Translations under genes and position numbers: made by a program
Part shown: piece after piece, positions 37,430 through 49,900 of the stretch
Numbering within the stretch: position 1 is the stretch's first letter
Layout of the letters: each line of letters begins with the position of its first letter
The notes under the pieces: model-generated
What the model was told of the DNA's origin: nothing
Seen by the model: only the letters and a program-made list of their open reading frames with translations
The model's database searches: none
Assembly (NCBI GenBank): GCA_964023205.1
Contig: OZ026843.1
Coordinates: forward strand, 8,293,029 to 8,357,028
DNA from: Lutraria lutraria
Taxonomy: Eukaryota > Mollusca > Bivalvia > Venerida > Mactridae
DNA: 64,000 nt
Direction: 5' to 3'

Positions 37430-40169
37430 CCCAACTTTAACAATTAGCATCATACAAACAAGGGATTAACAACATAATCGGGAAATTTAAATTCGGATAG
37501 GTTCTGACAAGTCCAAGAACAGACGTCAGAGGTTTGTGGGTGTTTTTATCATACCAATCAACTGGAACACTGAATGAATGGCGAACATATTTTGTTCAGA
37601 TTATAGAACAAAGGGGGTCAATGGAAACTGTTGCGTGGTCAGAGACATCACTTTGAACAACAACAAGAGGTTATATTTATTTAAGTTTCTTTAACAACAA
37701 ATATAATTATACATGGAGAAATACATTGATAAAAATCTATTAGATCGTACCATAATGCATGATTGAATTATAAGAGACTGTGAAACATGAGTTAAAACAA
37801 CAACAATATATAGCATTCAGCAAGTTAAAACTAGTAAACACTTCCAACAATATAGACAAAGTTAAGAAAAAGTATCAGCATGTTCAAGCCCCATTAGCTT
37901 TTTGGATGTTAAAATAAAAGTATGTCTTATTTACCTAGAAATACGTCAAAATAATAGTAGGTCTTGTTTTACCTCGAAAGGAAGGTGTCTTATCAGTGAA
38001 GCTGACTTTTACTTGCAATAAAGACATTCCATGTTTTTTTCTTTTTTAATCACCAGGTATACATATATAGAAATGTAACACAGTGTTTTTAAATGATATT
38101 GCAGTAAAGAAGCAAATGCATCTGACAACATTTTCACGACTTGTAGCTAAAGAAAGGCAATATGTAAATATTGCTTTAGAGCAAATAAAATAATTATATT
38201 TCTTATACATTTTACTATCATTTTATCTATTGTTCTGAATTACTAAATTTAAAAAGCTTATGGATCTTTAAAGGCAATCGCCGTTGTAAAGTTGAATTGC
38301 ATGCAGGTTTTAGCATAAACTTGTTAAACATCTGGGAAAGAAAATAAAACTGGACATTCTTAACACCAGAAAAAGACAAAAACAATTTATGGTAATAAAA
38401 ATTGCTTTAATTCATGGTGTGCAAGACAATTAAACATAACATCCTGGACCAATACTGTTACAAAATGAACAAAACCTTACACGTTTCCAAAACATTCTCA
38501 ATTCTAAACTATAAGTTGTTTGTACGATGTTGAGTACATATGTTATATTGTGCCTGGAGCCAATTGTTTAATTAAACAGCACATTAGATTGTGCAACTGA
38601 TTTTAAAATCCTATTAGATTTCCATAACTATGTACGTAATAAGACAATCGTATTTAATCAATAACAGACAAGTAAGCGATAGCAATATAATCGTTAGACC
38701 AGTTTATGTCCAGTGACGTATACGTGTCTTTTGTGATAACAATGGACATAAAAATAGTTAAATAACCATATAGATAACTTGTTTTCGACCCTGGTATTCA
38801 AATTTAACAGAATGACATAATTTCATACGGTCAAAAACTGACTCGTGATAACTGTATTTATTTAGCCATGTTTTAATTGTTAATCAATACAGTGCTGTAA
38901 TAATGAGCTGAAGAATATGTCGCTCCCTATTTTATGGTTATTTGGAATACATTATCTTTTCTCATAATCACGTAACCACATTAAGACTGTTCTATTTTTA
39001 GGGACAGATTGGTATAAGCCGGATTATTCCTTTATTCAGAAGTGGAAGTCAAAGGTTCTGAGCGTGAAGGATATTTCCCAACGCGAACGCATGATCACTG
39101 GTATTGTGCGCTTGCAATTAATTTTAGCTTAGGTGAGATTCGATTACTTTCGTATTACAGATAATTTCGTTAATCTGGTTGTCGAAAGAATATGTATTAA
39201 CGATGCGCCACATAATGTTGCATAGATATGCGGGATGGGACATTCCCTAATGGTAAAATAAACGAAAACTATCGACTGTGGCACGAAACTAAAACATAAT
39301 CGCATTCAGCGACTATGTACTTATATAACTCAGTCTTGCCAGTTCAAGAAAATAGCGCCATATTTTACGGTTTATTGTTACACTCAGCACACATACTATT
39401 GTGACAAGAGGAATAAATACATTATATAGCATTATTATTAACATTGAACCAGACTGTATATGATGATATAATAACATGTGATGGTAATACATGTAATGAA
39501 TGATAAAATACAAAGCAAATGCACATGTATAAAATTTGTAACTATTAATAAATAATGAAGGCAGGTACAAAAGGAGAATAGAAAAGCTAGGATTGTATAG
39601 TAAGGATTGCCAGGTGGATCCTTAGTAGTTCTAAGAATTAGATAATAAATATACATAATTCGATTAATCTATCGACACTTTCTTCACAAATTATTCGTTG
39701 GAAACATAAAAATTAATATTGGGTTGTCTGGTATAAGTAAAGGATACTAGTCGTTATCGTTCACTAGTGAAGAAGGGACATTCAAGTAAATAGTGAAATT
39801 CATCTCCAATTACATTATTAGTACATAATATACATTTTCTATCGTTATGATTCAAATCTACATTCTTCTACAGTGAGATGATTATTACATACTCTAAAAT
39901 CAATCAATTATAATAAGTATTTATATAAAAAATCTTCTAATTTGTGTTCAGTTTTACAGATTCTATAATTTGTATATTTCGTAGATTCAAATAGATCACT
40001 TGACCATAGTATTGTGGGATGGCTCTACAAGATATACATCATACATACGGGCTGTGTACGAGAGCGGTCATATTTAAATGATTACCCCCTATACACTTGA
40101 ATGCAAATGACTTGCACGGAAAATTCGTGCGATCATCATGAAATGTGTTAACTGTTGACACATAACATG
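37430..40169. other. Intergenic interval between divergent promoters
   Basis: About 2.7 kb separating the fibrocystin-L promoter (- strand) from the small membrane-protein gene (+ strand). I see no coding exon or named repeat. The 85-codon - strand frame at 39313-39570 is AT-driven hydrophobic sequence and is not accepted. Confidence 0.5.
40101..40108 (+). promoter_or_regulatory. Octamer (POU-type) motif upstream of the small membrane-protein gene
   Basis: ATGCAAAT, the exact octamer bound by POU-domain factors, 62 bp upstream of the TATA box at 40170. Spacing suits a proximal promoter element. A single 8-bp match in AT-rich DNA can arise by chance. Confidence 0.35.
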
Positions 40170-40177
40170 TATATAAG
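40170..40177 (+). promoter_or_regulatory. TATA box of the small membrane-protein gene
   Basis: TATATAAG, 48 bp before the proposed ATG at 40225. It predicts a start near 40200 and a 5'UTR of about 25 nt. Confidence 0.5.
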
Positions 40178-40224
40178 CATAGTTGAAAGATGACTATTTG
40201 TCATTGTATTGTATTTGTCTGAGG

Positions 40225-43093
40225 ATGGGAATGTTAGCTCAAGAGGTAGGAAACATTTTATTATTCGTGTGTATTTTTTAAAACATATATATAACAAATA
40301 AGAGTCATCTTTTTTATTTATAAAATGTTGTGTTTATGCGTGTTTAGTTATTAATACAAATGTAGTTACTAATAATTTAAACGGTTCTTAGTAGATATGC
40401 ACATTATTCGGGGAAGCGCATTGTTTTTCCTAAACGGTCACCATTTTATCCGGGATCTCGATTAAGTTTTTACAATTTTAGAAATAGTAGAAGAAAAATG
40501 ATTTCAAATAGTCATTGAGCAAACCGTGATCTGAGGATTGATTTGAAACCACAGAGGTTTAGAATAAAAATGTTTTCAGTTTCTAGCGGATGGGTGGTCC
40601 AGATTGTTCATAGCTACATTAAAACTTCGATTATCCGAAATCGGATTATCCGAAACCCTGCTGTTATCCGGAATTAATTTTCGGTCCCGATTTTCCCTTA
40701 AACGTTGCAATGTAACATAAAACTCGATTATCCGAATCATATGGTTTATCCGAAAAGATAAACATGTTCCTGCAATCACGCTATTGCGTACTTTCATATT
40801 GAAAACTATAAATTACTTATCTATATGTGTTTTTCTAGGTCGTTATTGGCGCCATTGGTGTTCTCGCATTCTTAGTGCGTGTGGTGGAAACCAAATTCGG
40901 ACAGTTGGAAAGTACATACGGAAAATATGGTTTTGGTAAGAATTTAAATAGTCACATTTATTTGCACGGATATTTCGTGTGTTTCTTTCATGAACTGCAA
41001 AAATGGTATTCCTTTTTTTTAGTATGTGAATGTTATTGACAGATGATCTTTATTCTGAGGTCAATCGTTTTTTTTTCACAGGGTGGCCTTCTGTACGTTG
41101 ATGTACATGTACACATAGACTAAAATTCAAACATGAGGGAAAGGGTTTTGTTGCGTTTAATCAGTAGTTCAGTTTTACATATCAACTTGAAGTAACGTGC
41201 AAACACGGGCAATAGTAACGGACCTGTGCTAACAGTTGAACGGGGTCGAATTCTGCTCGATTTGTTCCATATATGGTCATTTGGGTTAAATTATGGGTTA
41301 AATCACAGGTCAGTTACTCATTCTGCCTCTGTCTGTGTGTGCGGGTGCAATGTGTCGACTTAAATGATCACGTTCTCCAGTTTCGTCTTTTTACATTCGT
41401 TTGTCGCTTGAGAATGAAATTCGATCACTTTCCTCCATTTGAGTTTGAACTTGGATTACACACCGAACTTCCGACAACTCCCTCGCAAGTTAAATTTGGT
41501 CTCGGGTGGGATTCGAGCTTACAGCGACTAGCGCCTAATGATTACTAGTCAAACTCGCAACGACAACTTAACATAAGATATTGCACCTAACTTAAATTCA
41601 GACTGTTTGATTTTTTTATAACTGCCAAAACATTATCTTAAGTATTTTCTTAATGTAAGTAAACACTTTGAGATGCATGTTCATATATTTCAAGCACCAT
41701 TCATTCCTTACAATCCGCTTAATGGAAGCCGAATGTTGCAGTCAACTTTATTGTTTGATAATTAACGAATCCAGTTACAGTGTAAATTGTTTTAGTAGAA
41801 CATTGTACACGTATTATTTTTTTATCACTTTCTGAATGGTACTCGGGTTGTTTTTTAATGTAGTTTGACCCGTTGTCATAATTATGTTAGTAAACATTCA
41901 GAGGGCTTACTTGTGTGTAACATGTAGACAAAAGGTAATACTTCGTATACATTGTCAAGACAATGACTGATTATGTACTAAAGAGAATCGCAAAATCATG
42001 CCATATGAAGTACGCTAGTATTTGTCAACCATTCACATGTTATGCTGTGTGCATAAGTAACCTAGCCGTGGTCCTGGTCTAGTGTTTAGAGAGATGGATT
42101 TGTAACCCAACGACCTGGGTTCGACTACCTGTCGCAAAGGTCTTACCTTTCTATGAAAATATGACAAAAATTTATTTTCCTCCATATGTAGTTGTCGGGT
42201 CCTTATGGAAGGACAAGTCAGTACTGGTTAAATACAGTCCAAGAAAGCTGGTTTGATGAAACGTTAAACTCAATGAACCGAAAGTGACATAATCTGGGTA
42301 CAACGATTAATGCAAATGTACTAAACTATTCTAATTATAGGAAACGAAACTGAATTACAAGACTTGCAATGTTTGAAGCTGTTCGATAATATGCAAGGTG
42401 ATATCTGTCCAGTAAACACGTGGAATATGTCTACTTCAGAATCGACAAGTGTTGGTAAGTCTTCATCTTTCTTTTGTGAACGAGATGGAACAACAATCGT
42501 CCAGTTTTGATTGCTTAGATAGTTGTGCATTATTTCTTAATTCAATTCATTATATTCGTGTAACATTAAAGACAAACATGCTCCTAATTATCACAAAATG
42601 ATAAACGGACTTAAAAAAGAGCAAATCGTATGCACAAGGGGACATAACTCGTCCATCAGATGACATAATTTTTTATGTTAACATCGTATGCTTGCTTGTT
42701 TGAGTTTTACGCCCCTTTTCAACAGCCATATGAGGCAGACAGTTCACCTAACCATCGTTCCTAGGAAGAACCAGTACTAGACTCCCATTCTCCGTGAGCA
42801 ACTGCCTACTTTCTCACATAAAGAGACATGGACAGTAGCTGGGTTCGAACACACGACCCCCTATCAGTGAGAGGTTCCAGCTAACATTGCAACAATAACT
42901 TTAAATTCAATCAATCCTTTCACCGTGAATTCTGATCTTGCTATCAAACAATTATTACAGTTTAGTTGTACTATAGTATATCCACATAGACGCTTTGCAG
43001 TACATGTATTTAACTACGATTAATTTAATCATTTTTACAGAGGCTGAGTGTATCTGGGTGGTTGCCGTCTGGCTGATGTTGAAATTCTTCTAA
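40225..43093 (+). CDS. Small two-span membrane protein (94 aa), unrecognised
   Basis: I do not recognise this protein. Four exons join in phase: 40225-40245, 40839-40935, 42341-42454 and 43041-43093 (TAA). All three introns are GT-AG; donors are GTAGGA, GTAAGA and GTAAGT, acceptors TTTTTCTAG, TAATTATAG and TTTTTACAG. Total 285 nt, 94 aa. Residues 8-23 are hydrophobic (VVIGAIGVLAFLVRVV). A central hydrophilic part of about 50 residues has two cysteines and NET and NMS sequons. A second hydrophobic segment (CIWVVAVWLMLKFF) ends the protein. A TATA box and octamer precede it and AATAAA follows at 43415. Coding nature rests on phase agreement, codon content and topology; exon 1 is the weakest link. 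It could be the 3' part of a longer protein if another first exon is used. Confidence 0.6.
40612..40770. mobile_element. Fragment with Tigger/pogo-like CGATTATCCGAA ends
   Basis: The phrase AAACT(T)CGATTATCCGAA, followed about 10 bp later by (GG/GTT)TATCCGAA, occurs at 40620-40650 and again at 40723-40756 in the same direction. Such ends recall pogo/Tigger-class DNA transposons. No transposase is seen. Located in intron 1 of the small membrane-protein gene. Confidence 0.4.
40936..42340 (+). other. Intron 2 of the small membrane-protein gene
   Basis: 1.4 kb. It contains a SINE at 42066-42293 and possibly a decayed tRNA-headed fragment near 41490-41560 (GGATTCGAGC-like B box on the - strand). 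The 91-codon frame at 41273-41548 shows no family features. Confidence 0.5.
42066..42293 (+). mobile_element. tRNA-headed SINE, family C
   Basis: Head GCCGTGGTCCTGGTCTAGTG with A-box-like TGGTCTAGTG and a good B box GGGTTCGACTACC at about 42117. The tail GATGAAACGTTAAACTCAAT resembles the ends of the other SINEs here. It lies in an intron of the small membrane-protein gene. Confidence 0.6.
42691..42879 (-). mobile_element. tRNA-headed SINE, family A, 5'-truncated copy
   Basis: Matches the copy at 30853-31102 over body and tail, including the phrase CCATCGTTCCTAGGAAGAAC read on the + strand, and keeps the B box (TGTTCGAACCC on the - strand). It breaks off before the A box. Located in intron 3 of the small membrane-protein gene. 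Confidence 0.7.
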
Positions 43094-43414
43094 AATGATG
43101 TTAATTCTTGCCCTGACAGACTTACGATGTTGTTCGCTATAAGAGAGTGTTTTTTTCTACAATGAATCAACTAGAAATATTTTGTGGTGTAAATTTGATT
43201 CGATTATACATGTATTTAAAAAAGGGACTTGAAAATGGCCCAAACAATATGACGTGCTGTAAATACTCGTATATCAATAATGCTGGTGCGTTTCATTAGT
43301 TGACACTTACTTGTGCGTGGGTAATAAGAACATTATGAACAACATCGTGTAATTATAAACTGTTTATACATATAAAACTTATATATATACAAATACATAT
43401 ACATACATTTGAAT

Positions 43415-43420
43415 AATAAA
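43415..43420 (+). terminator. Poly(A) signal of the small membrane-protein gene
   Basis: AATAAA followed by a T/GT-rich stretch, 322 bp after the stop at 43093 and about 530 bp before the convergent SLCO stop codon. Confidence 0.5.
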
Positions 43421-43953
43421 TTTTGCATGTACATCTGTGTTATTTTAAGATATATACTCCAAGTAACCATGTCCATGTCATGAAGGGAATTATAATTATA
43501 CTTTCACGTTTTTCACAAGAACTCGTTAAATGTAGTTGTTCAGTAATAACAATGTATTGTTACATACAAGGCCGAACTGAACAACGGACTATGCTTTCCT
43601 CACATCAACGAAACAATAGTTAGGACTCGCTTCATATGCATGATTAGGCATCTCTTGGCATTGAAAGCATTCTTAGAACTGAAAACAAGTGCTGATGGTA
43701 CATGTTTCACATTTCAGACAATTTGCCTTAATAGTTGGCCATACTTCCCAAAATAAACCTTAAACTATAACATATTATTAGTCTTCTTCACAAACAAAGA
43801 ATGATTTTTTAAGTCGATGCAAAAATACGTCTTTGAAGCGATCCCCCGGAAGTGTCCAAACTCTCCCCTCAACATACCAATATACTCACAATGTCAAACA
43901 GGTACTATTTATCATTTAAAAATGTGCCAAGTATTAGTTGCAACGAGTTGTTC

Positions 43954-46900
43954 TCATTTCAGCAACTGTTCGGCAGTTGTGGGGCCGGTTTCTACGACAA
44001 CCGTATATTCAGTATTCTTTGGGGGCTTGTAAAACCACAGAGCACAAAAGAAAGAAATCAGCGAAAATATTTTCGAAACCACTCCAAAGATTAAATAGTT
44101 CCGGCTGACAACAGATATATCATACACCCAGCATGAAGTATTTTCTCCACATTCTGTCTGCCATATAAGACACCCTGAGTCCGTGGCCACGCCCATAATA
44201 ACAGCACCGGGAACTGTGCCTGTGTAATATATAAGATTAAACGATGGTAAACAACAGCGTCTGTTGATCGATTAATATTTTCAAAATTCGTTTGCTAACC
44301 CTAAAAACTGTAGACCTTTATGATTATTTCTTTTCATATTTACTTACGTAATTCTTCACAGACAAAAACCATATTCTTTCAGCTAAATTAGAGATTATAG
44401 ATCTTTTAGTGAATAGTTCATCGTACCATTTCGAACTTTCTATTTAATGTCGACAAGATAATCTATTTATGCTGTTTCAGTTTGAAAATGCACTATAATA
44501 TTCATACTACAAGTAGTTTTGTGATATTTTATTAAACTGTCAAAGCCGCATAATATCACGACGCATTTATTTCTAGCTTCGGTGAGATTCTTTTGTGTTA
44601 CTTTTATACGATCATTTTCGTTATACCGGTTGACGAATGTACGTGTATTGTTACTTATAATATAGCAGAAAATTTTCTTGCCGCTAAAACGCATTAAGCT
44701 TTGACAGTTTAATAAAATTGCTCTTATATTGAGAAATGCAATCCATGGTAAAAACAAAACGAAGAAGAATTTCTATAGCTTATACAGTCAAATCATTAAC
44801 ATGACAATTCCATATAATTCTACTCACCCAGAAGACGTATGAAAAATCTGTTAGCACCACACATGATCGTTTTATGGTTCTCGTGTATTGACCTAATAAA
44901 ATAAGAAATAAGATAAAATAGTTTTGCCTATGTTTGTAACTAGATATAAATACATGTATGTATACGTTACTTGATAAAAATATGTTCTGTTCTGTTCTGT
45001 TCAGTTCCTAACAAGGAAGAATGAAATTATTGTAACAATTAACAAAACTTAGTATCATTATTTATACTGTTTCTTCATTGTTTTTAGACCTAATAAAGCA
45101 GTGACCGGATGTCAGTAGGTCACGTGATTGGCTTTATTTTGTCACTTTTTATTCCTACGCGTCGTAGTACAACAAATCTAAATACTAAATGGGTTATATA
45201 ATTGCAGACAACTCATGTTTACCTTAACACCGCCTGTTCAGAAGGGACATCTGCAGCTATCGTTGTAAAGATATACAGGAACAAAAGGACAAGAAATCCG
45301 TTGACAAGGTTACAGCTAGATTCGCAGCTTCCAAGTTTGAGTGGCTCTGGTGATGACGTCATAGATGTTACGTTATCAGTTTGTGACGTCAGTGACGAGA
45401 ATGTTGTCACACTAGAGACACAAGAGCAATCAGAATATTCACTCTGAAAAGGGGGAATTGAGATATATATAATAGAGGGGACGAAAGGGGCTCAGCAGTC
45501 TCTTCTGTAGTACATAATGTACATAATTCCAACAGGGTATTTTAAGAAATGAAGCTTATTTCTGTGACTTCAACAACCGATTCAAATAATCAACGCTCTT
45601 ATGGAAACAACGTACATGTATTTTGGTGTAATCACATTGAATGTAAAAAATATGGCACGTATTCAATGGAACAATAATGTGAAGGTAACGTATTACAGTG
45701 ATATTAGCGTAAGCTGCACAAATTAAGAAATGCTTGCTACCTTTGTGTTGTTTGTCTTGCATCCTGCGAAGCATGGTGAAAAATATTGTCTGTTTGTGGC
45801 ATCGCAGACTAGTTCAAGTCTCTCCGTTGTACAATGACATTCTGAATTACAACTGCTGCTTAATGTGGGTATCTCACTGTAATCAATGTACGAAATATAA
45901 ATGCAATGTGTTTACAAATGTGTGTACAAGTATGGTCGGTTCATACATGTTTTTAAGAAACCGTTTTCGTGGTTCGGAAATATCATCGTATATAGCTCCT
46001 GGGCTGCCAAGGACTGGAATATAATGGAAGTACAAATCATTACATATTGCACAAAAAAGTTCAATATCAAAACCTAGTTATCTCCCGTAGATAAGTATTG
46101 TTTATATTAGAATAATAAATTTTTAGAAATTACAATTTACAGATGAAAGGAAGACAACTCTATATTAATGATTTATGTCATGATGTCCCCTTGGTGTTAA
46201 GCAGTCTGAAATGCCATACTTCTGTAAATTGTTATGAATTTACCCTGCTGTCTAGGCATGGAAATCAAACTACATCAGACCCTGCCTAGTGATCCACATT
46301 AGAAACTGTCTTCAAAGTTTGGACTAAATTCTTGAAACGGAACTAAAGCCACTGGTCTTTAAAGAAAGGCGGTATCTAGGGCGTGTTTCACTCAACCATT
46401 GATCAGGGTATTCACTAGACGTCAAACGTTAAGGGTCAAATTGATCATTGGCAGATAACAATTTAAAAAGTCAACAAAAAGTTCCCTACTTAAGTGTGTT
46501 AGTACATAAGACTCTTTGGTGCAAATTCTCAAAAGAAGCTTCATTTTTGCTAATTTCAAGAGTCTAAATGCTTTTTTAATGATCAAGTCGTTTAGCACTG
46601 TTGATAGCTATTGATTAGTGTTATTTCTCAATATAAGTAATGTAATAGTTAATAAATGAGTGTAAGCAAACAGTGTAAAAACAATGTGATGTACATGTAG
46701 ATAATTTATTCATTTGTTTGTAAAAGAACACATAAATAAATAGAATGAAATTATATGTATAAATAATGTAAACACAATGATTTTACCTTATATCACAGAT
46801 TGTTCTAAATATATAATAATATCACACTAACACAATCTATTTTATTATGTCACACAAGTTTGTTCTATATGTATACTCAACCACACAATGTGTAAAAGTT

Positions 46901-49900
46901 CACAAATTTAAAATATAATGCGTTATGTTTTATACAAATGAGTTCATTGACTCCTTTCAGTCATATTTGATGCGGAAATTCAATCAATGATGCATACATA
47001 CATATGTAACTAACTATGAATTATAATTACGTGTGTGCTACGTATAAATGTACATATACACGAAACAAATATCAATTGCACTATGAAGTATTTAAGGAAC
47101 AGTCATGTGATTAGAAGCACTTCCGGTGTACAATACCGGGTCCAGATTCGTCGTACTCTTCCTTTGAAATCCACATTTGGCTGAATGTAGACAATGAAGA
47201 TAGAATTGATCCACCGATCCAGACTGAATACTTCCGCTCAGGTGGAGCAATGACCTTGACTTTCATAGCGCTGGGAACCATCTGATCCAGTTCACATTTC
47301 ATTCGATCTGCAATGCCGGGAAACATCGTCGAGCCTCCAGACATGACAACATTGGCGAATAAGTCTTTTCTAATGTCGATGTCGGATTTCATTACGCAGT
47401 TATGTAGCATTTCATGAGCACCGCACGTATCCATGCCCAGAAAAGATGGCTGGAAAAGAGGCTCGACGCTTCGGAATCTCTCGTTTCCTATCGTTATCAC
47501 TCCACCATCGGGTAATTCGTAACACTTCTCGGCAGCTGACGACTTTGAGGTTGATTCCATTTCCTGTTCGAAATCTAGAGCAGCATAGCACAGTTTCTCC
47601 TTAATGTCACGGACTATTTCCAGCTCGGATGAAGAGGTGAAATTGTAGCCGCGCTCATGCATAATTCTGGCTAAATAATGGGTCAAGTCTCGGCCGGCTA
47701 AATCTAATCTCTGAATGGCGTGTGGCAGAGAATATCCCTCATAAATTGGTACCACGTGGGAGACACCATCACCGGAATCGAACACAACACCTGTCGTGCG
47801 ACCGGAAGCATACAGCGACAGTACCGCTTGGATAGACACATAAAAAGCTGGAGTATTAAATGTTTCAAACATGATTTGTGTCATCTTTTCTCTGTTCGCT
47901 TTGGGATTTAGAGGCGCTTCGGTTAACATCACTGCATGCTCTTCAGGTGCGACTCGCAATTCGTTATAGAATGTGTGATGCCATATCTTTTCCATGTCAT
48001 CCCAGTTTGTAACAATACCATGCTCCACGGGATATCTGATTGAAAGGATACCACGTTTGCTCTGTGCCTCGTCTCCTATGTAGGTATCTTTAGAACCCAT
48101 GCCTGCCATCACAATGTCGTAACGTGGACGTCCGGTGACGGCCGGAAACACGGCCCTTGGGGCGTCATCCCCACCAAATCCTGCTTTACACATACCCGAT
48201 CCATTGTCAATGACAACGGCGGCAACATCTTCTTCTATACCATGAGACATGTTTTAAACTTTTTTTCTTTTCAATCTGAAAATATGGAAATGAAACTTTA
48301 GTCAGACATAATATTTTCAGTGATGCTTTAGGAACAAATTAAACATTATATCATTTCATTTTGAATGTATGCTTTAAAGAAATAGTGTACATAGAACCTA
48401 AATCATACTTTTATTTAATTGATGATATTCATTGTAAATACATTTAGTATGTAGTACATGTCACTTCATTTAATTTATCAAAAAAGACGTCACATGAATC
48501 AACTTAATATCAGTAATTATTAAACAAAAAGCAAAAAAATATTATTCCTTCCGATGGCTTATCAGTTAAAGACAGACTGAAAATGCTACTGAGAATAACT
48601 TAAAACGCAAAGAATGTATTGATGTGTATGCATCTAAGGTAACCCTGTCGCTTTGTTAAAAGACAGTTACATGTATATTTCTTTAACATATACTTTTTTT
48701 CTTAGCGAATACAAATCTAGTAAACAGTCAATTGCATTTTTTTTAATTTGAAATAAACATTTCAGATATAAGTGTAATTTAACAAGTAATATGCAAAGTT
48801 GAACTCACCGGAATGATAAATCCGTCTATAATTATTTTCTTCTCTACTAGAGTGCGTTCTTTACTTGCAGTTTTAATGTTTGATTCTGTCGGGTACATCG
48901 CGACTTTATTTATATGCTTCCATTGCACCATTTTCACAGAAATAAGTTTTGAATCATGTTGAATTCTACGAAAAGCCTGACACATAAGGCGTTGATGCCT
49001 TAAATTGCGCTAAATATACGTATGATCCTTCTTGTTTCAATAAACAGACCATAAATGGTTAGTCATTAAATATTCATGAAGAACGATTAAATAGGGCACG
49101 TTACTATAAATAACTATGATTTGTGTGTATTGATTTTAACCGGGCGTATCGAATGCTTCTAAATATAGATTTTACTCGTATATGGTATATAAACCATTTT
49201 ATAATGTTATCTGGATTATTAAGCTAATAGTACAGGCTTATGTTGGTACTGTGTGTGTTTGTTCATTTTGAACACTGAGAGTGAACGTAAATTCTATATT
49301 TATTCAAAGTTTGTGCAATGTAATGAATGATTCATCCATTTATTTATACAATTTTCACCTTGTCATTCGGCAAATTGATTCAATTTTTTATAACGCTTAA
49401 ATACTACAAAATCATATACTACATGTATGTTTAAAATTGAAAATAATTTTTGTCGAAAAGTAAATAAGTTATACAATTTATACGATATACAATGGTTGAC
49501 TTCATTTTCATAATTTCACTGTTAAAGAGTATGAAGTAGATTTCATGTTTTTCTCTATAACTTAGTAATGTACAATTTAAATACAGTCAAACCTGTAATA
49601 GCGGCCACCTCCGAATATAGGCCATTCTTCTAAAACCCACAATTGATTATTAAGAGTAAACTGGTCTGCGAAAAAGACCACCTGTCAATTAAGGTCATAT
49701 TTTGTCTTTCCCAAGGGTGACCTTTGTATACAGGTTTGACCGTACTTTAATCTACAATATACACGTAGTACTGTAGAAAGAAGTACGGACTTCTACCGGC
49801 TATAAACGACTTAAAGAAAACATTATCTGAAAATTAACATCGATATAATGTTCAAATATAACACGTATTACATTGATTATTCAAAGTAATGTAGAGTCCC

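Noticed and set aside
39313..39656. Overlapping hydrophobic frames on the - strand that could be membrane proteins
   Set aside because: Composition-driven Tyr/Ile/His-rich sequence in AT-rich DNA; two frames overlap and neither has exon signals.
41273..41548. 91-codon + strand frame inside the small gene's intron 2
   Set aside because: It overlaps a possible SINE remnant and contains no recognisable domain.
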